64,000 nucleotides of DNA from contig NZ_AKJN02000007.1 in the NCBI RefSeq assembly GCF_000282315.2, positions 1,302,001-1,366,000 on the forward strand, given 5' to 3'. Numbering within the stretch: the first letter of the stretch is position 1; each line of letters begins with the position of its first letter. The DNA comes from Pseudomonas sp. GM41(2012). Lineage in GTDB: Bacteria > Pseudomonadota > Gammaproteobacteria > Pseudomonadales > Pseudomonadaceae. The notes under the pieces are model-generated. The model ran no database searches and was not told where the DNA came from. It saw nothing but the letters and a program-made list of their open reading frames with translations. Of this stretch, positions 25,267-33,196 are shown one piece after another. The position numbers and the translations under genes are program-made.

Positions 25267-25956
25267 ATGTCCCAAACCCCTCCCATCGGCCAACCCGCCT
25301 TCGTGCTCCACTCCCGCGCTTACCGCGAGAACAGCGCATTGGTGGATTTCCTCACGCCGCAAGGCCGGCTGCGGGCGGTGTTGCGCAGTGCGCGGGGCAA
25401 GGCCGGGACGTTGGCACGGCCGTTCGTGCCGCTGGAAGTCGAATTCCGTGGGCGTGGTGAGTTGAAGAATGTCGGGCGCATGGAAAGCGCTGGCGTCTCC
25501 ACCTGGCTCAATGGTGAGGCGCTGTTCAGCGGTCTCTACCTCAATGAGCTGTTGATTCGGCTGCTGCCGTCCGAAGACCCGCATCCCGCTGTGTTTGACC
25601 ATTACGCCGCGACCCTGCTTGCGCTTGCTGAAGGTCGTCCGCTGGAACCGTTGTTGCGTTCCTTCGAATGGCGGCTGCTGGATGACTTGGGTTACGGCTT
25701 CGCTCTGACTACCGACATTCATGGCGAGCCCATCGCGCCGGATGGTCTCTACCGTCTGCAAGTGGATGCGGGGCTCGAACGGGTCTACCTGCTGCAACCC
25801 GGTCTGTTCAACGGCACCGAACTGTTGGCCATGGCCGATGCAGATTGGTCAGCCCCCGGCGCGCTATCGGCAGCCAAGCGATTGATGCGCCAGGCACTGG
25901 CCGTTCATCTGGGCGGTCGTCCCTTGGTAAGTCGCGAGTTGTTTCGCAAGCCGTAG
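25267..25956 (+). CDS. recO: DNA repair protein RecO
   Basis: A 229-residue protein that, with RecR and RecF, loads RecA on SSB-coated single strands. The N-terminal OB-fold begins GQPAFVLHSRAYRENSALVDFLT and is followed by GRLRAVLRSARGKAG; the helical C-terminal domain follows. The ATG at 25267 is preferred to a TTG 18 bases upstream. Its stop codon is the first part of a large inverted repeat that fills the gap to pdxJ. Confidence 0.93.
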   Translation: MSQTPPIGQPAFVLHSRAYRENSALVDFLTPQGRLRAVLRSARGKAGTLARPFVPLEVEFRGRGELKNVGRMESAGVSTWLNGEALFSGLYLNELLIRLLPSEDPHPAVFDHYAATLLALAEGRPLEPLLRSFEWRLLDDLGYGFALTTDIHGEPIAPDGLYRLQVDAGLERVYLLQPGLFNGTELLAMADADWSAPGALSAAKRLMRQALAVHLGGRPLVSRELFRKP

Positions 25957-26114
25957 GGTCTGTTGATGCTTGGCAGCGGCCGCGCCGGGCGCCCACTTGG
26001 CGCAAGGCTGCGTTGCTCGGAACTTATTTGGAACAACCAAACTATGTTCCTCGCGCCTTGCCCTGCACCAAGTGGTCATCCGTCGCGGCCGCTGCCAAAC
26101 ATCAACAGACCCTA
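25954..26114. repeat. Large imperfect inverted repeat (about 161 bases)
   Basis: The ends are perfect complements (TAGGGTCTGTTGATG / CATCAACAGACCCTA), followed inward by TTGGCAGCGGCCGCG / CGCGGCCGCTGCCAA after one mismatch, then CCACTTGG / CCAAGTGG and looser pairing such as GGAAC / GTTCC. It fills the recO-pdxJ spacer and includes the recO stop. It differs from the REP families in the rest of the window and could be a miniature mobile element or a large hairpin. Confidence 0.85.
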
Positions 26115-26165
26115 TCTCCCCGTGTATGCTGTGCACCGAACTTTCCCTTCTTCAGGAGCGCTTCC

Positions 26166-26912
26166 GTGACCACCAGCAATCGCATTCTTCTTGGCGTGAA
26201 CATCGACCATGTTGCCACCCTGCGTCAGGCCCGGGGCACTCGCTATCCGGATCCGGTCAAGGCAGCACTGGACGCGGAAGAGGCGGGCGCTGACGGCATA
26301 ACCGTGCACCTGCGCGAAGACCGTCGGCACATTCAGGAGCGCGACGTGTTGCTGCTCAAGGATGTGCTGCAAACCCGCATGAACTTCGAAATGGGCGTGA
26401 CCGAGGAGATGATGGCGTTCGCCGAGCGCATCCGCCCGGCGCACATTTGCCTGGTGCCGGAAACCCGTCAAGAGCTGACGACCGAAGGTGGTCTGGACGT
26501 GGCGGGGCAGGAAGCGCGGATCAAGGCGGCGGTGGATCGTCTGGCGAAAATCGGCTGTGAAGTGTCGCTGTTCATTGATGCTGACGAGCGGCAGATCGAA
26601 GCGTCCCGTCGTGTTGGTGCGCCGGCTATTGAACTGCATACCGGTCGTTATGCCGATGCCGAGACGCCGACCGATGTGGCTGAAGAGCTCAAGCGTGTGG
26701 CGGATGGCGTGGCGTTTGGTCTGGCTCAAGGTTTGATCGTCAATGCTGGCCACGGTCTGCACTATCACAACGTTGAAGCTGTAGCGGCGATCAAGGGCAT
26801 CAACGAACTGAACATCGGCCACGCGCTGGTGGCTCATGCGTTGTTCGTCGGGTTCAAGTCGGCGGTGTCTGAAATGAAAGCACTGATCCTGGCTGCTGCG
26901 CTCAAGGGCTGA
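26166..26912 (+). CDS. pdxJ: Pyridoxine 5'-phosphate synthase
   Basis: A 248-residue TIM-barrel enzyme that condenses 1-deoxyxylulose 5-phosphate with 3-amino-2-oxopropyl phosphate to give pyridoxine 5'-phosphate, the last ring-forming step of vitamin B6 synthesis. It shows LGVNIDHVATLRQARGT at the N-terminus, DGITVHLREDRRHI, and the C-terminal phosphate site NAGHGLHYHN and ELNIGHALVAHALF. The GTG at 26166 has CAGGAGCG upstream. It ends the lepA-pdxJ cluster. Confidence 0.96.
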   Translation: MTTSNRILLGVNIDHVATLRQARGTRYPDPVKAALDAEEAGADGITVHLREDRRHIQERDVLLLKDVLQTRMNFEMGVTEEMMAFAERIRPAHICLVPETRQELTTEGGLDVAGQEARIKAAVDRLAKIGCEVSLFIDADERQIEASRRVGAPAIELHTGRYADAETPTDVAEELKRVADGVAFGLAQGLIVNAGHGLHYHNVEAVAAIKGINELNIGHALVAHALFVGFKSAVSEMKALILAAALKG

Positions 26913-26925
26913 CGTCGGCGGCGCT

Positions 26926-27019
26926 GCCATCGCGGGCAAGCCTTGCTCCTACAGGTCCGTGTCGAACGCACAACTTTCGTTCACCCGGACCTGTAGGAGC
27001 AAGGCTTGCCCGCGATGGC
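26926..27019. repeat. REP-type inverted pair
   Basis: GCCATCGCGGGCAAGCCTTG with CTCCTACAGGTCC, and GGACCTGTAGGAG with CAAGGCTTGCCCGCGATGGC, are perfect complements. It lies between the convergent pdxJ and mltF. Confidence 0.9.
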
Positions 27020-27040
27020 GTCTTTGAAGGCTGCGAAGAT

Positions 27041-28501
27041 TTAAAGCTGTGGGGTTTCCGGATTTGGCTTGGTCTTGTCGACCCCCGGCACATGCAGGTT
27101 GCCTTCGGCGACCTGATTGCCTTCAAGCTGCGGCTGCGTCACCCAGGTCAGGATGTCGTAGTAGCGACGGATGTTCGCCACAAAGTGAACGGGTTCGCCG
27201 CCACGGGCATAGCCGTAACGGGTTTTGCTGAACCACTTCTTCTCGGACAGGCGCGGCAGGATCTTTTTCACGTCCAGCCACTTGTTCGGGTTCAGTCCTT
27301 CCTTGGCCGCCAGTTTGCGCGCGTCATCCAGATGACCGCTGCCAACGTTGTAGGCCGCCAGTGCAAACCATGTGCGATCCGGCTCCTGGATCGACTCATC
27401 CAGCTGATCCTTCATGTAGGCCAGGTACTTGGCGCCACCCATGATGCTTTGTTTAGGGTCCAGTCGATTAGACACACCCATGGCCTGCGCAGTGTTCTGG
27501 GTCAGCATCATCAGGCCGCGCACGCCAGTCTTCGACGTGACGGCCGCTTGCCATAGCGATTCCTGATAACCGACCGCGGCCAGCAAGCGCCAATCGACTT
27601 TCTCTTTCTTGGCGTACGCCTTGAAGTGCTGTTCGTATTTGGGCAGACGTTGCTGCAAGTGTTGGGCGAAGGTGGTGGCGCCCATGTAACCCAGTACATC
27701 GACGTGCCCGTAATAGCGGTCTTTCAGACGCTGCAAGGTGCCGTTTTTCTTCACCTTGTCGAGGTAGTCGTTGATCTCGTTGAGCAAGCTGTTGTCGTCG
27801 CCAGCGGCCACCGCCCAGCTCTGGTTGCTGGCGTCACCGAGGTCGAAGGCTACCCGCACGTTGGGGAAGTAGACCTGGTTCATCGCGACTTCGTTTGAAT
27901 CGACCAGGGTCAGGTCTATCTGATCTTCATCGACCATCCGCAGCAAGTCGACGACTTCAACGGCGTCGGACTCTTCGTATTCAATGCCGGGATATTTCTT
28001 TTTCAGCTCCGCCAATTGCTCGGCGTGGGTGCTGCCCTTGAGCACCATGATCTTCTTGCCCACCAGATCCTTCGCGTCGGTCGGCCGGGATTGGCCGTTG
28101 CGATAGATGACCTGCGGGGTGACTTCGAGATAGGAGTGGGAAAACCGCACCTGCTTTTTACGTACTTCGCTGCTGACCAGGCCGGCAGCAGCGATCACCG
28201 GGCCGTTGGGCTTGCCCACCTGATTGAACAGGTCGTCGAGGTTGTCGGCGGTTTCGATTTTGAGTTCCACCCCCAGATCGTCGGCGAAGCGCTTCACCAG
28301 CTCGTATTCGAAGCCGGTTTCACCGTTGCGATCCTGAAAGTAGGTGGCGGGGCTGTTACGGGTAACCACCCGCAGCACGCCATCCTCCTTTACGCGCTCC
28401 AGCGTGTTGGGTTTATCAACACAGCCACTGAGCACCAGGAAGAGTCCGGTTGCGATCAGCCATTTGGCGAACCGCGGACGCAAAGCCGTTGGGGAAAACA
28501 T
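27041..28501 (-). CDS. mltF: Membrane-bound lytic murein transglycosylase MltF
   Basis: A 486-residue outer-membrane lipoprotein-like enzyme that cleaves peptidoglycan glycan strands with formation of 1,6-anhydro-muramic ends. The lipobox is LVLSGC near residue 25. Residues about 40-270 form a solute-binding domain that regulates the enzyme, and about 290-430 form the lysozyme-like SLT domain with the catalytic Glu in GYQESLW and motif GVRGLMMLT. The ATG at 28501 gives MFSPTALRPRFAKWL, matching P. aeruginosa MltF as I recall it. It is divergent from purL. Confidence 0.95.
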   Translation of the reverse strand: MFSPTALRPRFAKWLIATGLFLVLSGCVDKPNTLERVKEDGVLRVVTRNSPATYFQDRNGETGFEYELVKRFADDLGVELKIETADNLDDLFNQVGKPNGPVIAAAGLVSSEVRKKQVRFSHSYLEVTPQVIYRNGQSRPTDAKDLVGKKIMVLKGSTHAEQLAELKKKYPGIEYEESDAVEVVDLLRMVDEDQIDLTLVDSNEVAMNQVYFPNVRVAFDLGDASNQSWAVAAGDDNSLLNEINDYLDKVKKNGTLQRLKDRYYGHVDVLGYMGATTFAQHLQQRLPKYEQHFKAYAKKEKVDWRLLAAVGYQESLWQAAVTSKTGVRGLMMLTQNTAQAMGVSNRLDPKQSIMGGAKYLAYMKDQLDESIQEPDRTWFALAAYNVGSGHLDDARKLAAKEGLNPNKWLDVKKILPRLSEKKWFSKTRYGYARGGEPVHFVANIRRYYDILTWVTQPQLEGNQVAEGNLHVPGVDKTKPNPETPQL

Positions 28502-28727
28502 CTGCGCAGTATACGCAAAGGACCACGAGCGCCATATCTCGACAGCGAAGGGCTTGTCTGCTAGGCAACTGAAAACCGCTCCGGAGCCCGCAGGAATGGG
28601 CCCGAGCAGCATTTTGTGACAGAAAAAATATCGCTCGACGTGCGCCTGTTTTATGTCCGAACACCCGGCCCGACGCCCGGGTGCAGCCGCCCGTACCGTT
28701 TCGGGTGATGTCGCGGCCTGTTTAGGC

Positions 28728-28733
28728 TAGAAT
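28728..28733 (+). promoter_or_regulatory. Putative -10 box of purL
   Basis: TAGAAT lies 43 bases upstream of the purL start. A -35-like TGATGT is 16 bases before it, which is a weak match. Confidence 0.4.
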
Positions 28734-28775
28734 GCACGGCCTCAAAGCACACCCCTTCCCGAGGCTGTCCCGAAG

Positions 28776-31700
28776 ATGTTGATCCTGCGCGGCGCTCCTG
28801 CCCTTTCTGCCTTTCGCCACAGCAAACTCCTTGAGCAACTGAGCCAGAAAGTTCCGGCTGTCAGTGGCTTGTATGCTGAATTCGCTCACTTCGCCGAAGT
28901 TACCGGCGTCCTGACCGGCGACGAACAGCAGGTGCTCGCGCGCCTTCTGAAGTACGGCCCAAGTGTTCCGGTTCAAGAGCCGACCGGTCGTCTGTTTCTG
29001 GTGTTGCCGCGGTTCGGCACCATCTCGCCATGGTCCAGTAAAGCCAGCGACATCGCTCGCAACTGCGGCCTGACGAAAATCCAGCGCCTGGAGCGCGGTA
29101 TTGCGTTCTACGTCGCCGGCCAGTTCAGCGACGCCGAAGCGCAGCTGATCTCCGATGCGCTGCACGACCGCATGACCCAGATCGTCCTCGACAACCTTGA
29201 ACAAGCAGCCGGCCTGTTCAGCCATGCCGAGCCGAAACCGTTGACCGCAATCGACGTGCTGGGTGGCGGCCGCGCCGCGCTGGAAAAAGCCAACACCGAG
29301 CTGGGCCTGGCCCTGGCCGAAGACGAGATCGACTACCTGGTCAACGCCTTCGTCGGCTTGAAGCGCAACCCCCACGACATCGAACTGATGATGTTCGCCC
29401 AGGCGAACTCCGAGCACTGCCGTCACAAGATCTTCAACGCCAGTTGGGACATCGACGGTCAGAGCCAGGAAAAAAGCCTGTTCGGCATGATCAAGAACAC
29501 CTACGTGATGCACAGCGAAGGCGTTCTGTCGGCTTATAAGGACAACGCATCGGTGATCGTCGGCAACGTCGCCGGTCGTTTCTTCCCGGACCCTGAAACC
29601 CGCCAGTACGGCGCGGTGCAGGAACCGGTGCACATCTTGATGAAAGTCGAAACGCACAACCACCCGACTGCGATTGCCCCGTTCCCGGGCGCATCCACCG
29701 GTTCCGGTGGCGAGATTCGCGACGAAGGCGCAACCGGCCGTGGTGCCAAGCCAAAGGCTGGCCTGACCGGTTTCACCGTGTCCAACCTGCAAATCCCGGG
29801 CTTCGAACAGCCGTGGGAAGTGCCGTACGGCAAGCCTGAGCGCATCGTTACCGCGCTGGACATCATGATCGAAGGCCCACTGGGTGGCGCCGCGTTCAAC
29901 AACGAATTCGGTCGTCCGGCCCTGACCGGTTACTTCCGTACCTTCGAACAGTCGATCACCACCCCGCGTGGCGACGAAGTTCGCGGTTACCACAAGCCGA
30001 TCATGCTGGCCGGCGGTATGGGTAACATCCGTGCCGAACACGTGCAGAAAGGCGAGATCACCGTTGGCTCCAAGCTGATCGTGCTCGGCGGCCCGGCGAT
30101 GCTGATCGGCCTGGGCGGCGGCGCGGCTTCCTCCATGGCCACCGGCACCAGCTCGGCAGACCTGGACTTCGCTTCCGTACAGCGCGAAAACCCGGAAATG
30201 GAACGTCGCTGCCAGGAAGTCATCGACCGTTGCTGGCAGTTGGGTGAACACAACCCGATCAGCTTCATCCACGACGTCGGCGCGGGCGGTCTGTCCAACG
30301 CCTTCCCGGAACTGGTCAACGATGGCAACCGTGGCGGTCGCTTCGAACTGCGCAACATTCCAAACGACGAGCCGGGCATGGCCCCGCACGAAATCTGGAG
30401 TAACGAATCCCAGGAACGCTATGTTCTGGCGGTCGGCCCGGCTGACTTCGAACGCTTCCAGGCGATCTGCGAGCGCGAGCGTTGCCCGTTCGCCGTCGTC
30501 GGCGAAGCCACTGCCGAGCCGCAACTGACGGTCACCGACAGCCACTTCGGTAACAGCCCGGTGGACATGCCACTCGAAGTGCTGCTGGGCAAAGCCCCAC
30601 GCATGCACCGTTCGGCCGTTCGCGAAAATGAAATGGGCGACGATTTCGATCCGTCGACCCTGGAGATCGCAGACTGCGTCGAACGCGTTCTGCATCACCC
30701 GGCCGTGGCGAGCAAAAGCTTCCTGATCACCATCGGCGACCGCACCATCACCGGCCTCGTGGCCCGTGATCAGATGGTCGGCCCGTGGCAGGTTCCGGTG
30801 GCCGACGTTGCCGTCACCGCCACCAGCTTCGACGTCTACACCGGTGAAGCCATGGCCATGGGCGAGCGCACTCCGCTGGCACTGCTGGACGCTCCGGCGT
30901 CGGGCCGTATGGCCATCGGCGAAACCCTGACCAACATCGCGGCTTCGCGCATTAACAAGATCTCCGACATCAAACTGTCGGCGAACTGGATGTCCGCTGC
31001 CGGTCACCCGGGTGAAGACGCGCGTCTGTACGACACCGTGAAAGCGGTCGGTATGGAGTTGTGCCCGGACCTCGGCATCACCATTCCGGTGGGCAAGGAC
31101 TCCATGTCCATGGCCACGCGCTGGAACGACGAAGGCGTCGACAAGACCGTGACCTCGCCGATGTCCCTGATCGTGACCGGTTTCGCGCCTGTGGCTGACA
31201 TCCGTCAGACCCTGACGCCGGAACTGCGCATGGACAAGGGCACCACCGACCTGATCCTGATCGATCTGGGCCGTGGCCAGAACCGGATGGGCGCCTCGAT
31301 CCTGGCTCAGGTTCACGGCAAGCTCGGTTCGCAAGCGCCGGACGTCGACGATGCCGAAGACCTCAAAGCCTTCTTCGCCGTGATCCAGGGCCTCAACGCC
31401 GACGGTCACCTGCTGGCTTACCACGACCGTTCCGACGGTGGTCTGTTGACCAGCACCGTGGAAATGGCCTTCGCCGGCCATTGCGGTCTGAGCCTGAACC
31501 TCGACGGTCTGGCAGAGACTTCTGCCGACATCGCCGCGATCCTGTTCAACGAAGAACTGGGCGCCGTGATCCAGGTTCGCCAGGACGCTACTCCAGACAT
31601 CCTCGCGCAGTTCAGCGCTGCCGGTCTGGGCGAGTGCGTGTCGGTGATCGGTCAGCCGATGAACAACGGCCAGATCAGCATCACCTTCAACGGCGAAACC

Positions 31701-32672
31701 GTCTTTGAAGGTCAGCGTCGTCTGCTGCAGCGTCAATGGGCTGAGACCAGCTACCAGATCCAGCGGCTGCGTGATAACGCCGACTGCGCCGAACAAGAGT
31801 TCGACGTGCTGCTGCAAGAAGACAACCCGGGCCTGAGCGTCAAGCTCAGCTACGACGTCAACCAGGACGTCGCCGCGCCTTACATCAAGAAAGGCATCCG
31901 CCCACAGGTTGCCGTGCTGCGTGAGCAGGGCGTCAACGGTCAGGTGGAAATGGCGGCCGCGTTCGACCGCGCCGGTTTCAACGCGATCGACGTGCACATG
32001 AGCGACATTCTGGCCGGCCGTGTCGACCTGAACGAGTTCAAAGGTCTGGTGGCGTGCGGTGGTTTCTCCTACGGCGACGTTCTCGGCGCCGGCGAAGGCT
32101 GGGCCAAGTCCGCGCTGTTCAACAGCCGCGCTCGCGATGCGTTCCAGGGCTTCTTCGAACGTACCGACAGCTTCACCCTCGGCGTGTGCAACGGTTGCCA
32201 GATGATGTCCAACTTGCACGAGCTGATCCCGGGCAGCGAGTTCTGGCCGCACTTTGTGCGTAACCGTTCCGAGCAGTTCGAAGCCCGTGTGGCGATGGTT
32301 CAGGTTCAGGAATCGAACTCGATCTTCCTGCAGGGCATGGCCGGTTCGCGTATGCCGATCGCTATTGCTCACGGTGAAGGTCATGCCGAGTTCGCCAGCG
32401 AAGAAGCGTTGCTGGAAGCTGATCTGTCGGGTTGCGTGGCGATGCGTTTTGTCGACAACCACGGCAAGGTCACCGAAAACTACCCGGCCAACCCGAACGG
32501 CTCGCCGCGCGGGATCACCGGTTTGACCAGCCGCGACGGTCGCGTGACGATCATGATGCCGCACCCGGAGCGTGTGTTCCGCGCGGTGCAGAACTCGTGG
32601 CGTTCGGAAGACTGGAACGAAGACGCACCTTGGATGCGTATGTTCCGTAATGCGCGGGTCTGGGTGAACTAA
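28776..32672 (+). CDS. purL: Phosphoribosylformylglycinamidine synthase
   Basis: A 1298-residue enzyme of purine synthesis that converts FGAR, glutamine and ATP to FGAM. The single-chain form has an N-terminal PurS-like domain, a linker, two PurM-like ATP-binding halves (for example HNHPTAIAPFPGASTGSGGE and HDVGAGGLSNAFPE) and a C-terminal class I glutaminase with catalytic Cys near residue 1138 in GVCNGCQMM and the His-Glu pair in PHPER. Length and order are standard. A small gene follows after 20 bases. Confidence 0.97.
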   Translation: MLILRGAPALSAFRHSKLLEQLSQKVPAVSGLYAEFAHFAEVTGVLTGDEQQVLARLLKYGPSVPVQEPTGRLFLVLPRFGTISPWSSKASDIARNCGLTKIQRLERGIAFYVAGQFSDAEAQLISDALHDRMTQIVLDNLEQAAGLFSHAEPKPLTAIDVLGGGRAALEKANTELGLALAEDEIDYLVNAFVGLKRNPHDIELMMFAQANSEHCRHKIFNASWDIDGQSQEKSLFGMIKNTYVMHSEGVLSAYKDNASVIVGNVAGRFFPDPETRQYGAVQEPVHILMKVETHNHPTAIAPFPGASTGSGGEIRDEGATGRGAKPKAGLTGFTVSNLQIPGFEQPWEVPYGKPERIVTALDIMIEGPLGGAAFNNEFGRPALTGYFRTFEQSITTPRGDEVRGYHKPIMLAGGMGNIRAEHVQKGEITVGSKLIVLGGPAMLIGLGGGAASSMATGTSSADLDFASVQRENPEMERRCQEVIDRCWQLGEHNPISFIHDVGAGGLSNAFPELVNDGNRGGRFELRNIPNDEPGMAPHEIWSNESQERYVLAVGPADFERFQAICERERCPFAVVGEATAEPQLTVTDSHFGNSPVDMPLEVLLGKAPRMHRSAVRENEMGDDFDPSTLEIADCVERVLHHPAVASKSFLITIGDRTITGLVARDQMVGPWQVPVADVAVTATSFDVYTGEAMAMGERTPLALLDAPASGRMAIGETLTNIAASRINKISDIKLSANWMSAAGHPGEDARLYDTVKAVGMELCPDLGITIPVGKDSMSMATRWNDEGVDKTVTSPMSLIVTGFAPVADIRQTLTPELRMDKGTTDLILIDLGRGQNRMGASILAQVHGKLGSQAPDVDDAEDLKAFFAVIQGLNADGHLLAYHDRSDGGLLTSTVEMAFAGHCGLSLNLDGLAETSADIAAILFNEELGAVIQVRQDATPDILAQFSAAGLGECVSVIGQPMNNGQISITFNGETVFEGQRRLLQRQWAETSYQIQRLRDNADCAEQEFDVLLQEDNPGLSVKLSYDVNQDVAAPYIKKGIRPQVAVLREQGVNGQVEMAAAFDRAGFNAIDVHMSDILAGRVDLNEFKGLVACGGFSYGDVLGAGEGWAKSALFNSRARDAFQGFFERTDSFTLGVCNGCQMMSNLHELIPGSEFWPHFVRNRSEQFEARVAMVQVQESNSIFLQGMAGSRMPIAIAHGEGHAEFASEEALLEADLSGCVAMRFVDNHGKVTENYPANPNGSPRGITGLTSRDGRVTIMMPHPERVFRAVQNSWRSEDWNEDAPWMRMFRNARVWVN

Positions 32673-32692
32673 GAGCGGGTGAACTAAGCGCT

Positions 32693-33004
32693 GTGTACAA
32701 GCTCAGTTTTTTTGTTCCAACCAGTCACGTCGAAGACGTGAAAAGTGCCGTATTCGCCGCCGGTGGCGGACGGATCGGCGTGTACGACCATTGCGCCTGG
32801 CAAGTGCTCGGCCTCGGCCAGTTTCGTCCATTGGATGGCAGTCAGCCGTTCATTGGGGAAGCGGGGCAGGTCGAGCAGGTTGAGGAATGGAAGGTTGAGC
32901 TTGTGGTCAGTGACGAGTTGATTCGGGCGGTGGTGGTGGCTCTGAAGCAGAGTCATCCCTATGAGACGCCGGCTTATGAGGTGTGGCGGTTGGAGGATTT
33001 TTGA
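32693..33004 (+). CDS. NIF3/YqfO C-terminal-type domain protein
   Basis: A 103-residue protein equal to the CutA-like alpha/beta insert of YqfO/NIF3 proteins. It shows YKLSFFVPTSHVEDVKSAVF, GRIGVYDHCAWQVLGLGQF, and the closing SHPYETPAYEVWRLED. It may bind metal or a small ligand; no enzyme activity is known to me for the stand-alone form. The GTG start lies 20 bases after purL and a terminator follows, so it is probably read through with purL. A small gene also separates purL and nagE in P. aeruginosa as I recall. Confidence 0.82.
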   Translation: MYKLSFFVPTSHVEDVKSAVFAAGGGRIGVYDHCAWQVLGLGQFRPLDGSQPFIGEAGQVEQVEEWKVELVVSDELIRAVVVALKQSHPYETPAYEVWRLEDF

Positions 33005-33025
33005 TCTGCCTGCCGCTGAATTGAG

Positions 33026-33058
33026 AAACCCGTTGAATTTGCGTTCAGCGGGTTTTTT
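33026..33058 (+). terminator. Terminator after the purL unit
   Basis: AAACCCGTTGAA pairs with TTCAGCGGGTTT (one G-T pair) around a 6-base loop, followed by a run of T. Confidence 0.9.
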
Positions 33059-33089
33059 GTTGCCTGAACAAATGAATGCACACACCCCT

Positions 33090-33185
33090 TGTAGGAGCTG
33101 TCGAGTGAAACGAGGCTGCGATCTTTTGACCTTGAAAAATCAAAATCAAAAGATCGCAGCCTCGTTTCACTCGACAGCTCCTACA
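33090..33185. repeat. Perfect 40-base inverted repeat
   Basis: The arms 33090-33129 and 33146-33185 are perfect complements (TGTAGGAGCTGTCGAGTGAA on the left, TTCACTCGACAGCTCCTACA on the right) with a 16-base A/T-rich centre. It lies between convergent genes. A related pair is at 40585-40662. Confidence 0.95.
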
Positions 33186-33196
33186 GGGGGCGTGGG

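Noticed and set aside
25845..26136. Open frames on both strands across the recO-pdxJ spacer coding for similar peptides
   Set aside because: The similarity of the two peptides comes from the inverted repeat at 25954-26114. No start signal or family match supports either.
28722..32564. A 1280-codon open frame on the minus strand opposite purL
   Set aside because: It mirrors purL codons and has no recognisable domain or ribosome binding site; purL is certain.
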